A DNA stretch of 64,000 bases. It comes from Halarsenatibacter silvermanii (GTDB lineage Bacteria; Bacillota; Halanaerobiia; Halanaerobiales; Halarsenatibacteraceae). Below the pieces are notes generated by a model. The model did not search any database. It had not been told where the DNA came from and was given only the letters and a program-made list of their open reading frames with translations. The translations under genes and the position numbers were made by a program. Location of the stretch: positions 1 to 64,000 of the forward strand of contig NZ_FNGO01000016.1 of NCBI RefSeq assembly GCF_900103135.1, read 5' to 3'. Positions 8,052-16,601 of this stretch are shown piece by piece (position 1 is the first letter of the stretch; each line of letters starts with the position of its first letter).

Positions 8052-8606
8052 CTAGTTGTATTCACCTTCCTCAAGCACTCCGATAAAGGGCAGGTTGCGA
8101 TATTTTTCCTCATAATCCAGCCCATAACCGACCACGAATTTATCGGGTATCTCAAAGCCGTTAAAATCTACATCTATATGCTTATAATCGCGTCTTTCCG
8201 GTTTGTCCAGCAGAGTGGCCACTTTTATGCTGGCCGGCTTTCTGGTCTCGAGCATGTCAACGACGTTTCTCAGGGTTAGACCGGTATCTATAATATCCTC
8301 CACTATCAGGACGTGTTCGCCGCTGATAGCATCTTCAAGGTCTTTGATAATTCTGACCGTCCCGGTCGATTCGGTGCCCGAATAACTGGAAACTTCCATA
8401 AAGTCGAAGGTTACCGGCATATTTATGGATTGAGAAAGATCAGCCATAAACATAACTGCTCCTCTCAATATACAGACCAGTCTGAGCTCGGTCCCTGGTT
8501 CATAGGCATCAGTTATCTCACGCCCCATTTCTTCAATTCTGTTCTGAAGTTCATCCTGTTCGATAATAATTTCGGCCAGCTTATCCTCAGCAATCTTGGC
8601 AGACAA
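8052..8606 (-). CDS. hpt: Hypoxanthine phosphoribosyltransferase
   Basis: A 184-residue purine-salvage enzyme that converts hypoxanthine (and usually guanine) with PRPP to IMP or GMP. The PRPP-binding loop is VLIVEDIIDTGLTL, the LRGAVMFMADL segment is the usual P-loop region, and MEVSSYSGTESTG is the flexible loop. The start is TTG at 8604-8606, preceded by AGAGGAG with nine bases of spacing. It follows tilS by a few bases and precedes ftsH, the standard tilS-hpt-ftsH arrangement. Confidence 0.96.
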   Translation of the reverse strand: MSAKIAEDKLAEIIIEQDELQNRIEEMGREITDAYEPGTELRLVCILRGAVMFMADLSQSINMPVTFDFMEVSSYSGTESTGTVRIIKDLEDAISGEHVLIVEDIIDTGLTLRNVVDMLETRKPASIKVATLLDKPERRDYKHIDVDFNGFEIPDKFVVGYGLDYEEKYRNLPFIGVLEEGEYN

Positions 8607-8612
8607 AATAAT

Positions 8613-10043
8613 TCACTCCTCTCGATTTTTACAGAAATCGACCCGCAGTATTTTCTCAGTTGCAGGGGTAACTCTAAACCTGTGATCACATCTCATATTT
8701 ACAATCCAGATTATCTTTCCGCTGTAATCCACCAGCAGGGGAATTTTATCGCGGCGATGGCGGGGAACCTTTTCGTCGATAAAAAAGTCCTTCAACTTTT
8801 TTCTGCCACTCATACCCAGCGGCTGAAACCGATCTCCCGGCCTGCGTGTCCTGATGGTCAGCGGCCAGCTGATAGCTTCTGCATCCAGAAAAGCAGTCTC
8901 CGAATTTTCAGCCTGATCCCGCCAGTTCTCCGGCAGATTCTGAATTTCCAATCTGAGATTATCTCCTCCGGGCAGCTCAATTTTACCCGGATCTTCCACC
9001 CGGATATGATAATCAACACTCTCATTTAATTTCTGCCAGACCTGATCCCGAAAAGATAATACTCCATACTCCTCTCTGACCAGCACTCCTTCCGGCAGAT
9101 GATAGTCCCGGCTTTTAGATTCCCGGCCGGCCTTTTGCAGTATTTCCTCCATCAACTCTATATGATCACGGTAAAAACCCTCGGTTGAGCCCAGAAGTTT
9201 CTCGACGATGAGCCTCCATAACCTCCGGCGCAGCACCCTGTCCAGGTCTTTAAGGGGTTCATATTCCACCTCAATCCGATGTTCGCTCACAACTTCTGCA
9301 TGCTGACGAAAACATCTTTTGGCCAGCCCGTTCAAAAATTCGTGTTCCTCGCTGATGAGCTCGGCCATCGAATTTAAAATCGGAACCAGTTCCGGGTTAA
9401 AATTGTTTTCCAGATAGGGGATTAATTTCTGGCGTATCTTGTTGCGGTCGTAATCGAGAGAAAAATTGCTCCTGTCGATCCTGGGTTCAAGAGATCTGCT
9501 GTCACAGTAATTTTCCAGCTGATTGCGCGTAAAATCAAGCAGCGGGCGAATGAAAGGGTATCCCCAATGATTTGAACACGGACTTATACCGCTGAGACCA
9601 TTCATGCCGGCTCCTCTGACGAGATTAAAAATAATGGTTTCGGCCCTATCGTTGGCCTGATGACCTAAAGCAGCCCTGTCCATCTCCTCCCGGCGCAGAT
9701 ATTTATAGATCAAAGAAAGCCTCAGTTCTCGGGCTATTTCCTCAGTGCTGCCTCCCCTCCGTTTTTTGACCTCATTTACATCAACCTCTTCCAGCCAGCA
9801 ATTTATATCCCTTTTATCACATTGCTGTCTGACAAATTCAGCCTCTTCAGAAGCATCTTCTCTCAAACAGTGATCGAGATGAAAAACCCCCAGCTTAAGA
9901 TTCCAGTCTTCCCGGAGACGATCAAAAAGATCCAGCAGAGCCAGCGAATCCGGACCGCCTGATACGGCCAGAAGAACGCTGTCGCCCTCTGAGACCAGCT
10001 TCTCACGGCGGCAGTAATCCGCAAACTCCTCAAGAAGATCCAT
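8613..10043 (-). CDS. tilS: tRNA(Ile)-lysidine synthase
   Basis: A 476-residue enzyme that puts lysidine on C34 of the CAU-anticodon tRNA-Ile so that it reads AUA. The N-terminal ATP-pyrophosphatase loop SGGPDSLALLDLF is clear, with HLDHCLREDA and GHQANDRAET behind it. The C-terminal substrate-binding domains include RRPGDRFQPLGMSGRKKLKDF. The frame opens ten codons earlier, but GGGAGG sits nine bases before the ATG at 10041-10043, so that start is preferred. It is followed closely by hpt. Confidence 0.96.
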   Translation of the reverse strand: MDLLEEFADYCRREKLVSEGDSVLLAVSGGPDSLALLDLFDRLREDWNLKLGVFHLDHCLREDASEEAEFVRQQCDKRDINCWLEEVDVNEVKKRRGGSTEEIARELRLSLIYKYLRREEMDRAALGHQANDRAETIIFNLVRGAGMNGLSGISPCSNHWGYPFIRPLLDFTRNQLENYCDSRSLEPRIDRSNFSLDYDRNKIRQKLIPYLENNFNPELVPILNSMAELISEEHEFLNGLAKRCFRQHAEVVSEHRIEVEYEPLKDLDRVLRRRLWRLIVEKLLGSTEGFYRDHIELMEEILQKAGRESKSRDYHLPEGVLVREEYGVLSFRDQVWQKLNESVDYHIRVEDPGKIELPGGDNLRLEIQNLPENWRDQAENSETAFLDAEAISWPLTIRTRRPGDRFQPLGMSGRKKLKDFFIDEKVPRHRRDKIPLLVDYSGKIIWIVNMRCDHRFRVTPATEKILRVDFCKNREE

Positions 10044-10128
10044 AGGGCATTCCTCCCGATTTATATGCCTCAAGATTAAGTTCTATAAGAGCGGAAATTC
10101 TCCTGCCCGCTGTCAACTTTTTGAGCAT

Positions 10129-11076
10129 TTAAACCCGGCCTGAAAAAACCTGTTCCAGCAGACCGAACAAAATCCCCCTATCGCTTACCTTAAGACCGCT
10201 CAATTCGAGCTCATCCAGTACTCCTGTCAGAATAGCTGCACCTGCAACTATTATATCGGCTCTTTCCGGTTTTAAACCCGGAACTTTTTTTCTCTCAGCG
10301 ATCGGCCTGGAGGCCAGCTCGAAAGTGATTTTTTCGAGCTCGGAGCTGTCAAGCTCATATTCCTCTACTTTTTCCGGTCTGTACTCGCCCATTTTTTGGG
10401 ATATAGCCGCCAGGGTGGTGATAGTACCACCTGCTCCATAAAAGTCCAGAATATTTCGGCTGGAATTTTCAGACTTTTTGATCCGGGCGGCCGTTTCTTT
10501 TTTTATCTCAGCCAGGGCAGAACGATCGATGGCGGCGGCAGGATCAGATATTAAATTCTCGGTCATGCTCACCGCCCCCAGCTCAAAGCTAAAATATTCG
10601 AATTTATCCGGAGAGAGAGATGAAAATATTAGCTCTGTGCTGCCTCCACCGATATCTATGACAGCATCGACCTTACGGCCGCGATAGCTTTTAACACCGG
10701 CCAGAACCAGCCGGGCTTCATCTCTGCCCGAAACTATTCTGAGAGAGCCGCCCAGAATATCGGCAAACTCCCGCCTGAGTTTCTCTCCTCTTTCAGCCCT
10801 GCGCAGAGCGCTGGTTCCGGCAGCCATCACCCTTTCAACCTGAGCTTCGGATATTATTTCGGCAAAACGTCTCAAGACAGCCCGCGTTCTCCCGGCTGCC
10901 TCTGCCTTTATCCTACCCGTCCTGTCGACTCCTTCGGCCAGACGGGTAGTTTCCATCTCATACCTCTCTCTGACAATTTCATTCTCCTGTTTTTGACCGA
11001 TCAAAAGACGACAGGAATTAGAACCAATATCTACGGCAGCAGCCCGCCGAAGTGTGCTGTTAGTTTTCAGTATCAA
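10129..11076 (-). CDS. Ppx/GppA-type exopolyphosphatase/phosphatase
   Basis: A 315-residue member of the actin-like ATPase fold family that hydrolyses polyphosphate ends or pppGpp. The phosphate-1 loop is VDIGSNSCRLLIG, GTSALRRAERGE is the family signature, and VIDIGGGSTELIFSS is the phosphate-2 loop. It is the short single-module form of about 300 residues, so polyphosphate versus pppGpp preference cannot be told. The start is TTG at 11074-11076, which overlaps the TGA of the DUF501 gene upstream. That overlap indicates translational coupling. DUF501 and Ppx/GppA genes are often neighbours. Confidence 0.9.
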   Translation of the reverse strand: MILKTNSTLRRAAAVDIGSNSCRLLIGQKQENEIVRERYEMETTRLAEGVDRTGRIKAEAAGRTRAVLRRFAEIISEAQVERVMAAGTSALRRAERGEKLRREFADILGGSLRIVSGRDEARLVLAGVKSYRGRKVDAVIDIGGGSTELIFSSLSPDKFEYFSFELGAVSMTENLISDPAAAIDRSALAEIKKETAARIKKSENSSRNILDFYGAGGTITTLAAISQKMGEYRPEKVEEYELDSSELEKITFELASRPIAERKKVPGLKPERADIIVAGAAILTGVLDELELSGLKVSDRGILFGLLEQVFSGRV

Positions 11077-11651
11077 TCACCCTCTCTGTAATCGCTGCAG
11101 TCACGACAGAGTGTGGGAAATTCCAGACTGGCAGCAGTTATTCTGCCCACAGGATTATTTCCTCCGGCCAGATAATGGGCCAGATGAGTATGCAGGCATT
11201 TCAATCCTTTTTCTGTACGGATACCCCCAACCCCGGAATTTTTAAGCACCTCAATTACATCCCGGGACAGCTCCGCAGCCTTTTTCCAGAGCTTTTCATC
11301 CATCAAACTGCGGCGCTTCTGTGCGTACTCTTCATGAGCCCGCTGAACAGCCCGGGCAAACTCCTCATCGCTTTTCTCCTTTTCTGTCAGTCGATCCAGA
11401 AGACCTTCATCTTCAAGTTTTTGAACCCGGGATTTGAGCCGGGGGCAGGTAAGCCAGTAAGTGGTGGGAAACACTTCCCTCTCAAAAAAGGGATGGACCT
11501 TCACCACCCGGGGAAAGCCCGAGCTGCAGCGATCACAGATGGCCAGAGCGTTTTTAGCACTGCGCCCCAGCTGCTGCTCCACCAGTCGACGCCCGGCAGC
11601 GGATATACTGGAGTTGCTTTTTTGGGCAGCATTCATCTCCTCTTCACTCAC
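11073..11651 (-). CDS. DUF501 family protein
   Basis: A 192-residue soluble protein with the DUF501 core KGLKCLHTHLAHYLAGGNNPVG near the C-terminus and a cysteine pair in CDRCSSGFPRVVKVHPFF near the start. Four to five cysteines in CxxC-like spacing (CDRC, CRDC) suggest metal binding, but the function is unknown. The GTG start at 11649-11651 has AGGAGG nine bases upstream. It is translationally coupled to the ppx/gppA gene. A metal-dependent or polyphosphate-linked role is only a guess from the neighbourhood. Confidence 0.86.
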   Translation of the reverse strand: MSEEEMNAAQKSNSSISAAGRRLVEQQLGRSAKNALAICDRCSSGFPRVVKVHPFFEREVFPTTYWLTCPRLKSRVQKLEDEGLLDRLTEKEKSDEEFARAVQRAHEEYAQKRRSLMDEKLWKKAAELSRDVIEVLKNSGVGGIRTEKGLKCLHTHLAHYLAGGNNPVGRITAASLEFPTLCRDCSDYREGD

Positions 11652-11696
11652 AGAAATGTTCCTCCTGTATTATGCTGATTTGACGGTCCAATCATG

Positions 11697-11724
11697 AAAA
11701 AAAACATCCCCTGTACGAGGATGC
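11697..11724 (-). terminator. Terminator downstream of the S1-domain gene
   Basis: On the minus strand, GCATCC and GGATG enclose a short loop and are followed by eight Ts. It is placed between the S1 gene and the DUF501 ribosome-binding site. Confidence 0.65.
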
Positions 11725-11810
11725 TGAAGAAAAATTCCCGCAATATCAGCAGTTGTTAGGGAAATTTATTCTCTTATCCTGTCTGCCTGCCGCTGATAAT
11801 CACTTCCTCT

Positions 11811-11834
11811 GCCGGCCGGGGCCTGCCCGGCCGG
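11811..11834. other. GC-rich hairpin
   Basis: CCGGCCGG and CCGGCCGG arms around a 7-base loop, 15 bases after the stop of the S1-domain gene. There is no T-run, so it may stabilise the mRNA end rather than terminate. Confidence 0.5.
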
Positions 11835-11848
11835 AAAATGCACGACTC

Positions 11849-12202
11849 TTATTGAGAATCGGCCTGCCTATCTTTGATATCTTTCTGCCTGTCGCTGCTC
11901 TGTTCCAGAAACTCATCCATCTTCTCCTCGAATGATTTCTTGGGAGCATGATCCCGGCGATCGGAAGGATCATCGAGCCGTTTTATCGAGAGGCCGATTT
12001 TTCCATCGTCGTCGATATTGATGACTTTGACCTTGACTTCCTCGCCTTCCTTAACATAATTAGTAATATCCTTAACATATGAGTTCGCTATCTCCGAGAT
12101 ATGAATCAGACCAGTCTCGCCTCCGGGCAGGTCAACAAATGCACCAAAATCAGTAATTCCGGTAACTTCGCCTGTAACAGTGGCACCTTCTTCAATGGAC
12201 AT
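11849..12202 (-). CDS. S1 RNA-binding domain protein (YabR-like)
   Basis: A 117-residue protein with one S1 domain (about 1-75: GEVTGITDFGAFVDLPGGE, then GLIHISEIA and VKVKVINIDDDGKIGLSIK) followed by a charged, disordered-looking tail. Such small S1 proteins bind RNA or ribosomes. In Bacillus the same gene, yabR, lies directly after divIC, as here. A perfect consensus promoter (12242-12270) sits between divIC and this gene, so it is probably expressed strongly on its own. Confidence 0.9.
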   Translation of the reverse strand: MSIEEGATVTGEVTGITDFGAFVDLPGGETGLIHISEIANSYVKDITNYVKEGEEVKVKVINIDDDGKIGLSIKRLDDPSDRRDHAPKKSFEEKMDEFLEQSSDRQKDIKDRQADSQ

Positions 12203-12241
12203 ACTTAATAAACTCCTCCTCAGGGTATTAATATTGTTTTA

Positions 12242-12270
12242 ATTATATACCAACTATTGAGCACTGTCAA
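12242..12270 (-). promoter_or_regulatory. Perfect consensus promoter for the S1-domain gene
   Basis: On the minus strand, TTGACA (12265-12270) and TATAAT (12242-12247) have exactly 17 bases between them, about 40 bases upstream of the start codon. Confidence 0.88.
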
Positions 12271-12289
12271 ACATCGATCGATCTTACTT

Positions 12290-12610
12290 TCAGTCAACCT
12301 CCTCATCGCTTTCCCTTTCCGGTTCGTAGGGTATTATCAATTCCTCACCGGGGTTTACCATTCCCAGCCTGCGCCGGGCCAGGGCCTCAATATAATCGGG
12401 GTCATCGAGCCGCTCCAGTTCCAGTTTTAGTTCTTCCTGTTCGGCCTCTGCCTGCTCAATCCTCCTTTCCATGCGCTCTACTTCGGTCCGGAGCCTGCGA
12501 ATACGAAAAAAATTTGCCGCTATGTTGTAAAGAAAAAAGACCGCCATAATCATTATTAACAGAGGAAGTATTCTGCGAAATAAAAGTCTGCTGAAACCGC
12601 TTTCCCTCAT
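12290..12610 (-). CDS. divIC: Septum formation initiator DivIC/FtsB
   Basis: A 106-residue bitopic membrane protein with one membrane helix (about 12-32, ILPLLIMIMAVFFLYNIA), then a coiled coil of heptads (about 35-70) and the DivIC signature DPDYIEALARRRLGMVNPGE. It belongs to the divisome complex with FtsL and DivIB. The very acidic tail is typical of this genome. It is placed before the S1 gene as in Bacillus. The spoIIE gene expected just after that S1 gene is absent. Confidence 0.93.
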   Translation of the reverse strand: MRESGFSRLLFRRILPLLIMIMAVFFLYNIAANFFRIRRLRTEVERMERRIEQAEAEQEELKLELERLDDPDYIEALARRRLGMVNPGEELIIPYEPERESDEEVD

Positions 12611-12738
12611 TTTAATCCCTCCGGGCCAGCCACAGAGCCAAAAAGTTCATGAATTCGCAAGTCTCGCAATTATAAGTTTCTACACCGCCGGGATTATTCC
12701 TGCTTGCAGCGGACAAAACCTGAATCAGAAAACAGACC

Positions 12739-12780
12739 CGGCAGCAGTTGCAGTCGGAAATTTGGTCTGAACTGCTGCCG
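12739..12780. other. 11-bp perfect stem-loop after the MalK-type gene
   Basis: CGGCAGCAGTT (12739-12749) and AACTGCTGCCG (12770-12780) with a 20-base loop. It lies in the 267-base gap between the ABC ATPase and divIC. No T-run follows on either strand, so it may protect the 3' end of the mRNA. I see nothing else in this gap. Confidence 0.6.
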
Positions 12781-12877
12781 ATTAAAGTATGTTTTGGGTC
12801 TGCCCGATATTTTTTGAAACTCGTATAGCCCGTTCAACCCGCCGGACCTAACAAAACCACAGAATATGATCAGGAGA

Positions 12878-14008
12878 TCAGGAATAAAAAACTGATTCCT
12901 CTGTCTCCTTATCAAAGATGTGCATATTCTCCTGAGTCACTGCCATGGTCACCGTATCCCCTACATCAGCTTTACTATCGGCGTCGACTGTAGCTATAAA
13001 TTCACGGCTGCCGGTGTTGATATAGAGATTTATCTCCGAACCCATCGGCTCTACAACTTCGACCTCGGCATCCAGCGTGTTCTCTGTGGCTACATCGACA
13101 TCCTGAGTTATCTCAGCATCATTGAGATCTTCCGGCCTTATTCCAAATACAACATCCTTGTCCACGTAATCGCTGACTTGGGGATTAGCCTCCACCAGCT
13201 CTTCGGCCAGTTTTATCTCGAATTCATCATCAGCCTGGACATAAATATCACCATTCTTTTCAGCCAGACTGGCATCGGTGAAGTTCATGGCCGGGCTGCC
13301 TATAAATCCACCAACGAACATATTTACCGGTTTTCTGTAAAGCTCCATAGGAGGAGCAACCTGCTGAATTTTTCCGTCGCGCAGGACCACAATTCTATCG
13401 CCCATGGTCATAGCCTCAGTCTGATCATGCGTGACATAGATTACCGTCGTCTGAAGTCTATCGTGCAGCTTGGAAAGTTCAGCTCTCATCTGAACCCTCA
13501 GCTTGGCATCCAGATTAGATAGAGGCTCATCCATCAAAAATACTTTGGGTTCGCGGACTATCGCCCTGCCCAGAGCCACTCTCTGTCTCTGACCACCGGA
13601 GAGCTGTTTGGGTTTGCGATCGAGCAGATTGGGGATGCCGAGAATATCCGCCGCCTCATTAACCCTTCTATCGATCTCATCCTTGGGAAATTTGCGAAGT
13701 TTCAGGCCGAAGGCCATGTTATCATAAACGTTCATATGAGGATAAAGCGCATAATTCTGAAATACCATGGCGATATCCCTGTCCTTGGGCGGAACATCAT
13801 TTACGACATCTTCACCGATCTCTATGATTCCCTCGGTAATATCCTCCAGCCCGGCTATCATCCTCAGGGTTGTTGATTTGCCGCAGCCAGAAGGACCGAC
13901 AAGAACCAAAAACTCCTTATCCCGCACCTCCAGATCAGCATTTTCTACCGCCACGACTTCACCATCGTTAAAAGTTTTGGTCACATCTTCTAAAACTACT
14001 TCCGCCAT
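12878..14008 (-). CDS. MalK/UgpC-type sugar ABC transporter ATPase
   Basis: A 376-residue ATP-binding subunit of carbohydrate importers. It carries Walker [11 protein letters not shown]-loop [10 protein letters not shown], signature LSGGQRQRV, Walker B VFLMDEP and H-loop [14 protein letters not shown]-type regulatory domain follows from about residue 240 ([10 protein letters not shown]). No permease or binding protein is adjacent, so it is probably a shared ATPase that serves several sugar systems encoded elsewhere, as MsmK does. The LacI regulator and the beta-phosphoglucomutase upstream support a role in disaccharide use. Confidence 0.95.
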   Translation of the reverse strand: MAEVVLEDVTKTFNDGEVVAVENADLEVRDKEFLVLVGPSGCGKSTTLRMIAGLEDITEGIIEIGEDVVNDVPPKDRDIAMVFQNYALYPHMNVYDNMAFGLKLRKFPKDEIDRRVNEAADILGIPNLLDRKPKQLSGGQRQRVALGRAIVREPKVFLMDEPLSNLDAKLRVQMRAELSKLHDRLQTTVIYVTHDQTEAMTMGDRIVVLRDGKIQQVAPPMELYRKPVNMFVGGFIGSPAMNFTDASLAEKNGDIYVQADDEFEIKLAEELVEANPQVSDYVDKDVVFGIRPEDLNDAEITQDVDVATENTLDAEVEVVEPMGSEINLYINTGSREFIATVDADSKADVGDTVTMAVTQENMHIFDKETEESVFYS

Positions 14009-14044
14009 GAATAAATACCCCCTGTTATAAATGATTCATCCAAC

Positions 14045-14138
14045 GTTCAGCTGGCAAATAGGTGTGTAAAAAGAGAGCGAGAAGAACCTTATAAATAGGA
14101 TCGTAATGTATAGCATGATATAAAAAATCTATCAGCTG
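14045..14138. repeat. Degenerate MITE-family copy
   Basis: TTCAGCTGGCAAATAGGTGT (14046-14065), followed by GTAAAAA, matches the left arm of the repeats at 35122 and 49530. An inverted-looking CTATCAGCTG lies at the other end (14130-14139). The outer GGATCTTC ends are not preserved. It fills the gap between the LacI gene and the MalK-type ATPase. Confidence 0.55.
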
Positions 14139-14141
14139 TTT

Positions 14142-15152
14142 TTACAGGGTGGTTTCACCCCGTCTGAGCTCAGGATCATAAACCTTTATCTCCTCTTCGA
14201 TATCCTCATCCCTGACCAGCTTTAAAAGAGTGTTAATAGCGTCAACAGCCAGCTCCTCCAGCGGCTCGTGAATCACCGAGAGTTCAGGCTTGATCATCTC
14301 CGTCATCATATTGCTGCCGGTACCGACCACCTGAAAATCTTCCGGTATCATATATCCTCCCATTTTGATTGCTTCAATCAGACCGGCAGCCGGCAGATTG
14401 GAAGTCAGATAAAAACCCTCAGGGAGAGGATAATGTTCTTCTACCAGCTCCAGAAAAGCACGATAGCCATCCTCATGGGAAAAAACTCCGGACACAACTT
14501 CCGGCTCCCCCATGCCTCTATCCCTGCATTCTTCTGTAAAACCCTGCCGGCGCTCATCTTCTACATAATCATTTTCATCCCCCATCAGAATTGCCGGAGG
14601 ACCAGATTCCAGTTTTTGGGCGGAGGAAGGCAGAAGTTCCCTGGCCGCCAGCCTGCCTCCCTGACGATAATTGACAAGATGGCTGGGAAGTTTGAGCTCC
14701 TCCACGAGCAGATTGGCCAGCACAATCCTGTTATCCCTCTCCCAGGTCAGCTCGATTAATTTGCTGCCGGCTTTAACGCCCCCGACCAGCAGGGCACCGT
14801 CCAATTGATCGTATTCGATGAGATTCAGATAATTTCGGCACTTTTTCGGATCTCTTCTGGTATTGCATATCACCAGCTGATAACCGGTATCCTCCAGCAC
14901 GGATTCAACGGACTCGATTATATGATAATGGGAAGGGTCATCGAGGTCGGGGAGTATAAGTCCCAAAATTCTGGTTTTCTGCCCTGCCAGCCCCTGCGCC
15001 ATACGATTGGGGCGGTAATTATGCTCTTTTGCCAGTCGCAGAATCTCCTGACGAGTTTTTTCGCTCACACCGGGACGGTCGTTAAGAGCCCGGGAAACCG
15101 TCGATTCAGCGACTTCCGCCATTTCAGCTAAATCTTTAAGCGTTACTGACAT
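14142..15152 (-). CDS. LacI-family transcriptional regulator
   Basis: A 336-residue repressor-type protein. The N-terminal helix-turn-helix (VTLKDLAEMAEVAESTVSRAL, about 3-23) and hinge are followed by a periplasmic-binding-protein-like sugar sensor domain beginning ILGLILPDLDDPSHYHIIES. The ligand is unknown. A GCAAGCGCTTGC palindrome (15174-15185), the classical LacI/GalR operator shape, lies about 20 bases upstream of the start, suggesting self-regulation. The neighbouring beta-phosphoglucomutase and MalK-type ATPase suggest a maltose/trehalose-type sugar pathway. Confidence 0.94.
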   Translation of the reverse strand: MSVTLKDLAEMAEVAESTVSRALNDRPGVSEKTRQEILRLAKEHNYRPNRMAQGLAGQKTRILGLILPDLDDPSHYHIIESVESVLEDTGYQLVICNTRRDPKKCRNYLNLIEYDQLDGALLVGGVKAGSKLIELTWERDNRIVLANLLVEELKLPSHLVNYRQGGRLAARELLPSSAQKLESGPPAILMGDENDYVEDERRQGFTEECRDRGMGEPEVVSGVFSHEDGYRAFLELVEEHYPLPEGFYLTSNLPAAGLIEAIKMGGYMIPEDFQVVGTGSNMMTEMIKPELSVIHEPLEELAVDAINTLLKLVRDEDIEEEIKVYDPELRRGETTL

Positions 15153-15173
15153 TTTCCTCCCACCCCGGATTAC

Positions 15174-15185
15174 GCAAGCGCTTGC
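15174..15185. promoter_or_regulatory. LacI/GalR-type operator palindrome
   Basis: The perfect 12-bp palindrome GCAAGCGCTTGC, with the central CG typical of LacI-family operators, lies between the regulator's start codon and the terminator of the upstream gene. Confidence 0.72.
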
Positions 15186-15194
15186 AAAAGGCCC

Positions 15195-15234
15195 AAGAAA
15201 AAATAGAGCCTGTAAAAACCACAGCCTCTATTTT
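15195..15234 (-). terminator. Terminator after pgmB
   Basis: On the minus strand, AATAGAGGCTGT pairs with ACAGGCTCTATT (one mismatch) and is followed by TTTTTTCTT. It separates the pgmB transcript from the LacI gene. Confidence 0.78.
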
Positions 15235-15343
15235 AGGCTCTACATAATTCTGATCGGTGCTCTGCTGCTCTATATAAATCCTTCTTCATCATCGAACATT
15301 TTCCTGCTTGAAATCGCAAAAAATTTGCCGATGATGAAAAATC

Positions 15344-16012
15344 TTAAAGATTTTCGTCGCGTTCAATTATCTCATCGAGGTCTACATCTTCAACGCTGTC
15401 AAAACGAATATGAGCATGGTCGAGCCTATCTTCAGGCCCGACTCCCACTGCCATCATACCAGCTTTTAAGGCTCCATCTATGCCCGACTCAGCATCCTCG
15501 ACTACCAGGCATTTTTCCGCGGACAGCCCCAGCTTATCAGCAGTATGTAAAAAGAGATCAGGTGCGGGTTTGGGATTCTTCACGCTGTAACCGTCGGATA
15601 TAGCCTCAAATTCAGAGGTGATACCCAGATTTTCCAGCACGATACGGGCGTTTTTGCTGGCGGAAGCGATAGCCAGCTGCATTCCCCGTTCCCGGCATTC
15701 CTCCATCAATTCTCTCGCCCCGGGAAGCATATCATCCTCATCCATTTCTGCTATTCTCTCCTGATAATAACTGTTCTTTTTGCTCATGAGCCTTTCCATC
15801 TCATCCTCCGAAAACTCGTCAATTCTTTCTCCCAAAATCAGCTCCAGCGAGTGCCGGCGCGAGAGCCCCCGCAGTTTTTCATTATCCTCGCGTTCAAACT
15901 CAATACCTTCCTCTTCAGCCATACGCTTCCAGCTGAGAAAATGAAACTCAGCAGTGTCAGTTATAACTCCATCCAGATCGAGTATCGCTCCTTCCATCTC
16001 AGCCATTTTCAT
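15344..16012 (-). CDS. pgmB: Beta-phosphoglucomutase (HAD family)
   Basis: A 222-residue HAD-superfamily enzyme that interconverts beta-glucose-1-phosphate and glucose-6-phosphate after phosphorolysis of maltose or trehalose. Motif I is ILDLDGVITDTAEFHFLSW, whose last part is typical of beta-phosphoglucomutases. The motif II region is LAIASASKNA, and CLVVEDAESGIDGALKAGM is motif III-IV. The start is placed at the ATG (16010-16012) that has AGGAGG four bases upstream. The frame opens five codons earlier. It overlaps the end of the RNA-ligase-like gene. The nearby LacI regulator fits a sugar role. Confidence 0.93.
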   Translation of the reverse strand: MKMAEMEGAILDLDGVITDTAEFHFLSWKRMAEEEGIEFEREDNEKLRGLSRRHSLELILGERIDEFSEDEMERLMSKKNSYYQERIAEMDEDDMLPGARELMEECRERGMQLAIASASKNARIVLENLGITSEFEAISDGYSVKNPKPAPDLFLHTADKLGLSAEKCLVVEDAESGIDGALKAGMMAVGVGPEDRLDHAHIRFDSVEDVDLDEIIERDENL

Positions 16013-16601
16013 TATTCCTCCTCTCATTCAGGTCGATACTAAAATAAGTCCGCTTTTCCTCTTCCCGGACAGGACGCCAGATTTCCAGACGACTGACCCT
16101 CGATATTATGCGATTCCATTTCTCATCAAGTCTGCGGCAGAGTCTTTCAAACTCCTCCTCTATCAGGGGTTTATCGACAAACTGATTATTTATCAGAGTT
16201 ATGTGATACTGCCAATCATGATAATCCGTAAGGGTGGAGATACCGGCATTTTTGAGGCGGCGATGCAGATCACGGGAAAATTCGAGAAGCGATTCGGTGG
16301 GTTTTACCTTCAGAACCAAAAAACGATTATCGTATTGCTCAAGGCAGGTAAACTCTTCCAGCAGCAAATTGATATCGGTGGTAGTGGCCTGCAGCGATTT
16401 TACCGCAATTTCAGCAGCCTCCAGCCTGTCCTCGCGATGAATTCTATCGATAGTCACATGGAGCGGAGGTTCTTCTCCTTTTTTATATAGGTGATAACCC
16501 TCATTTAAGGCCTGCCGGAGCTTTTCGGTGCTTTCGGCCACCAGTCTTCCGGGTCTTAAAACCACGAAAAGTTCTTCATCAAATGATGCAGGTCCAATCA
16601 T
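15999..16601 (-). CDS. 2'-5' RNA ligase / 2H phosphoesterase family protein
   Basis: A 200-residue protein with the two His-x-Thr motifs of the 2H phosphoesterase fold: HVTI (about 48-51) and HITL (about 150). Relatives (LigT/ThpR) are RNA 2'-5' ligases or cyclic phosphodiesterases acting on tRNA halves or cyclic nucleotides. The true substrate is unknown. It overlaps both neighbours (ABC ATPase upstream by 4 bases, pgmB downstream by 14), so it is translated as part of one operon. Confidence 0.88.
   Translation of the reverse strand: MIGPASFDEELFVVLRPGRLVAESTEKLRQALNEGYHLYKKGEEPPLHVTIDRIHREDRLEAAEIAVKSLQATTTDINLLLEEFTCLEQYDNRFLVLKVKPTESLLEFSRDLHRRLKNAGISTLTDYHDWQYHITLINNQFVDKPLIEEEFERLCRRLDEKWNRIISRVSRLEIWRPVREEEKRTYFSIDLNERRNNENG

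Noticed and set aside
12694-12915. A 73-codon minus-strand frame in the gap after the MalK-type gene
   Set aside because: It spans a perfect stem-loop and overlaps the end of the ATPase gene. No start signal or family match was seen.
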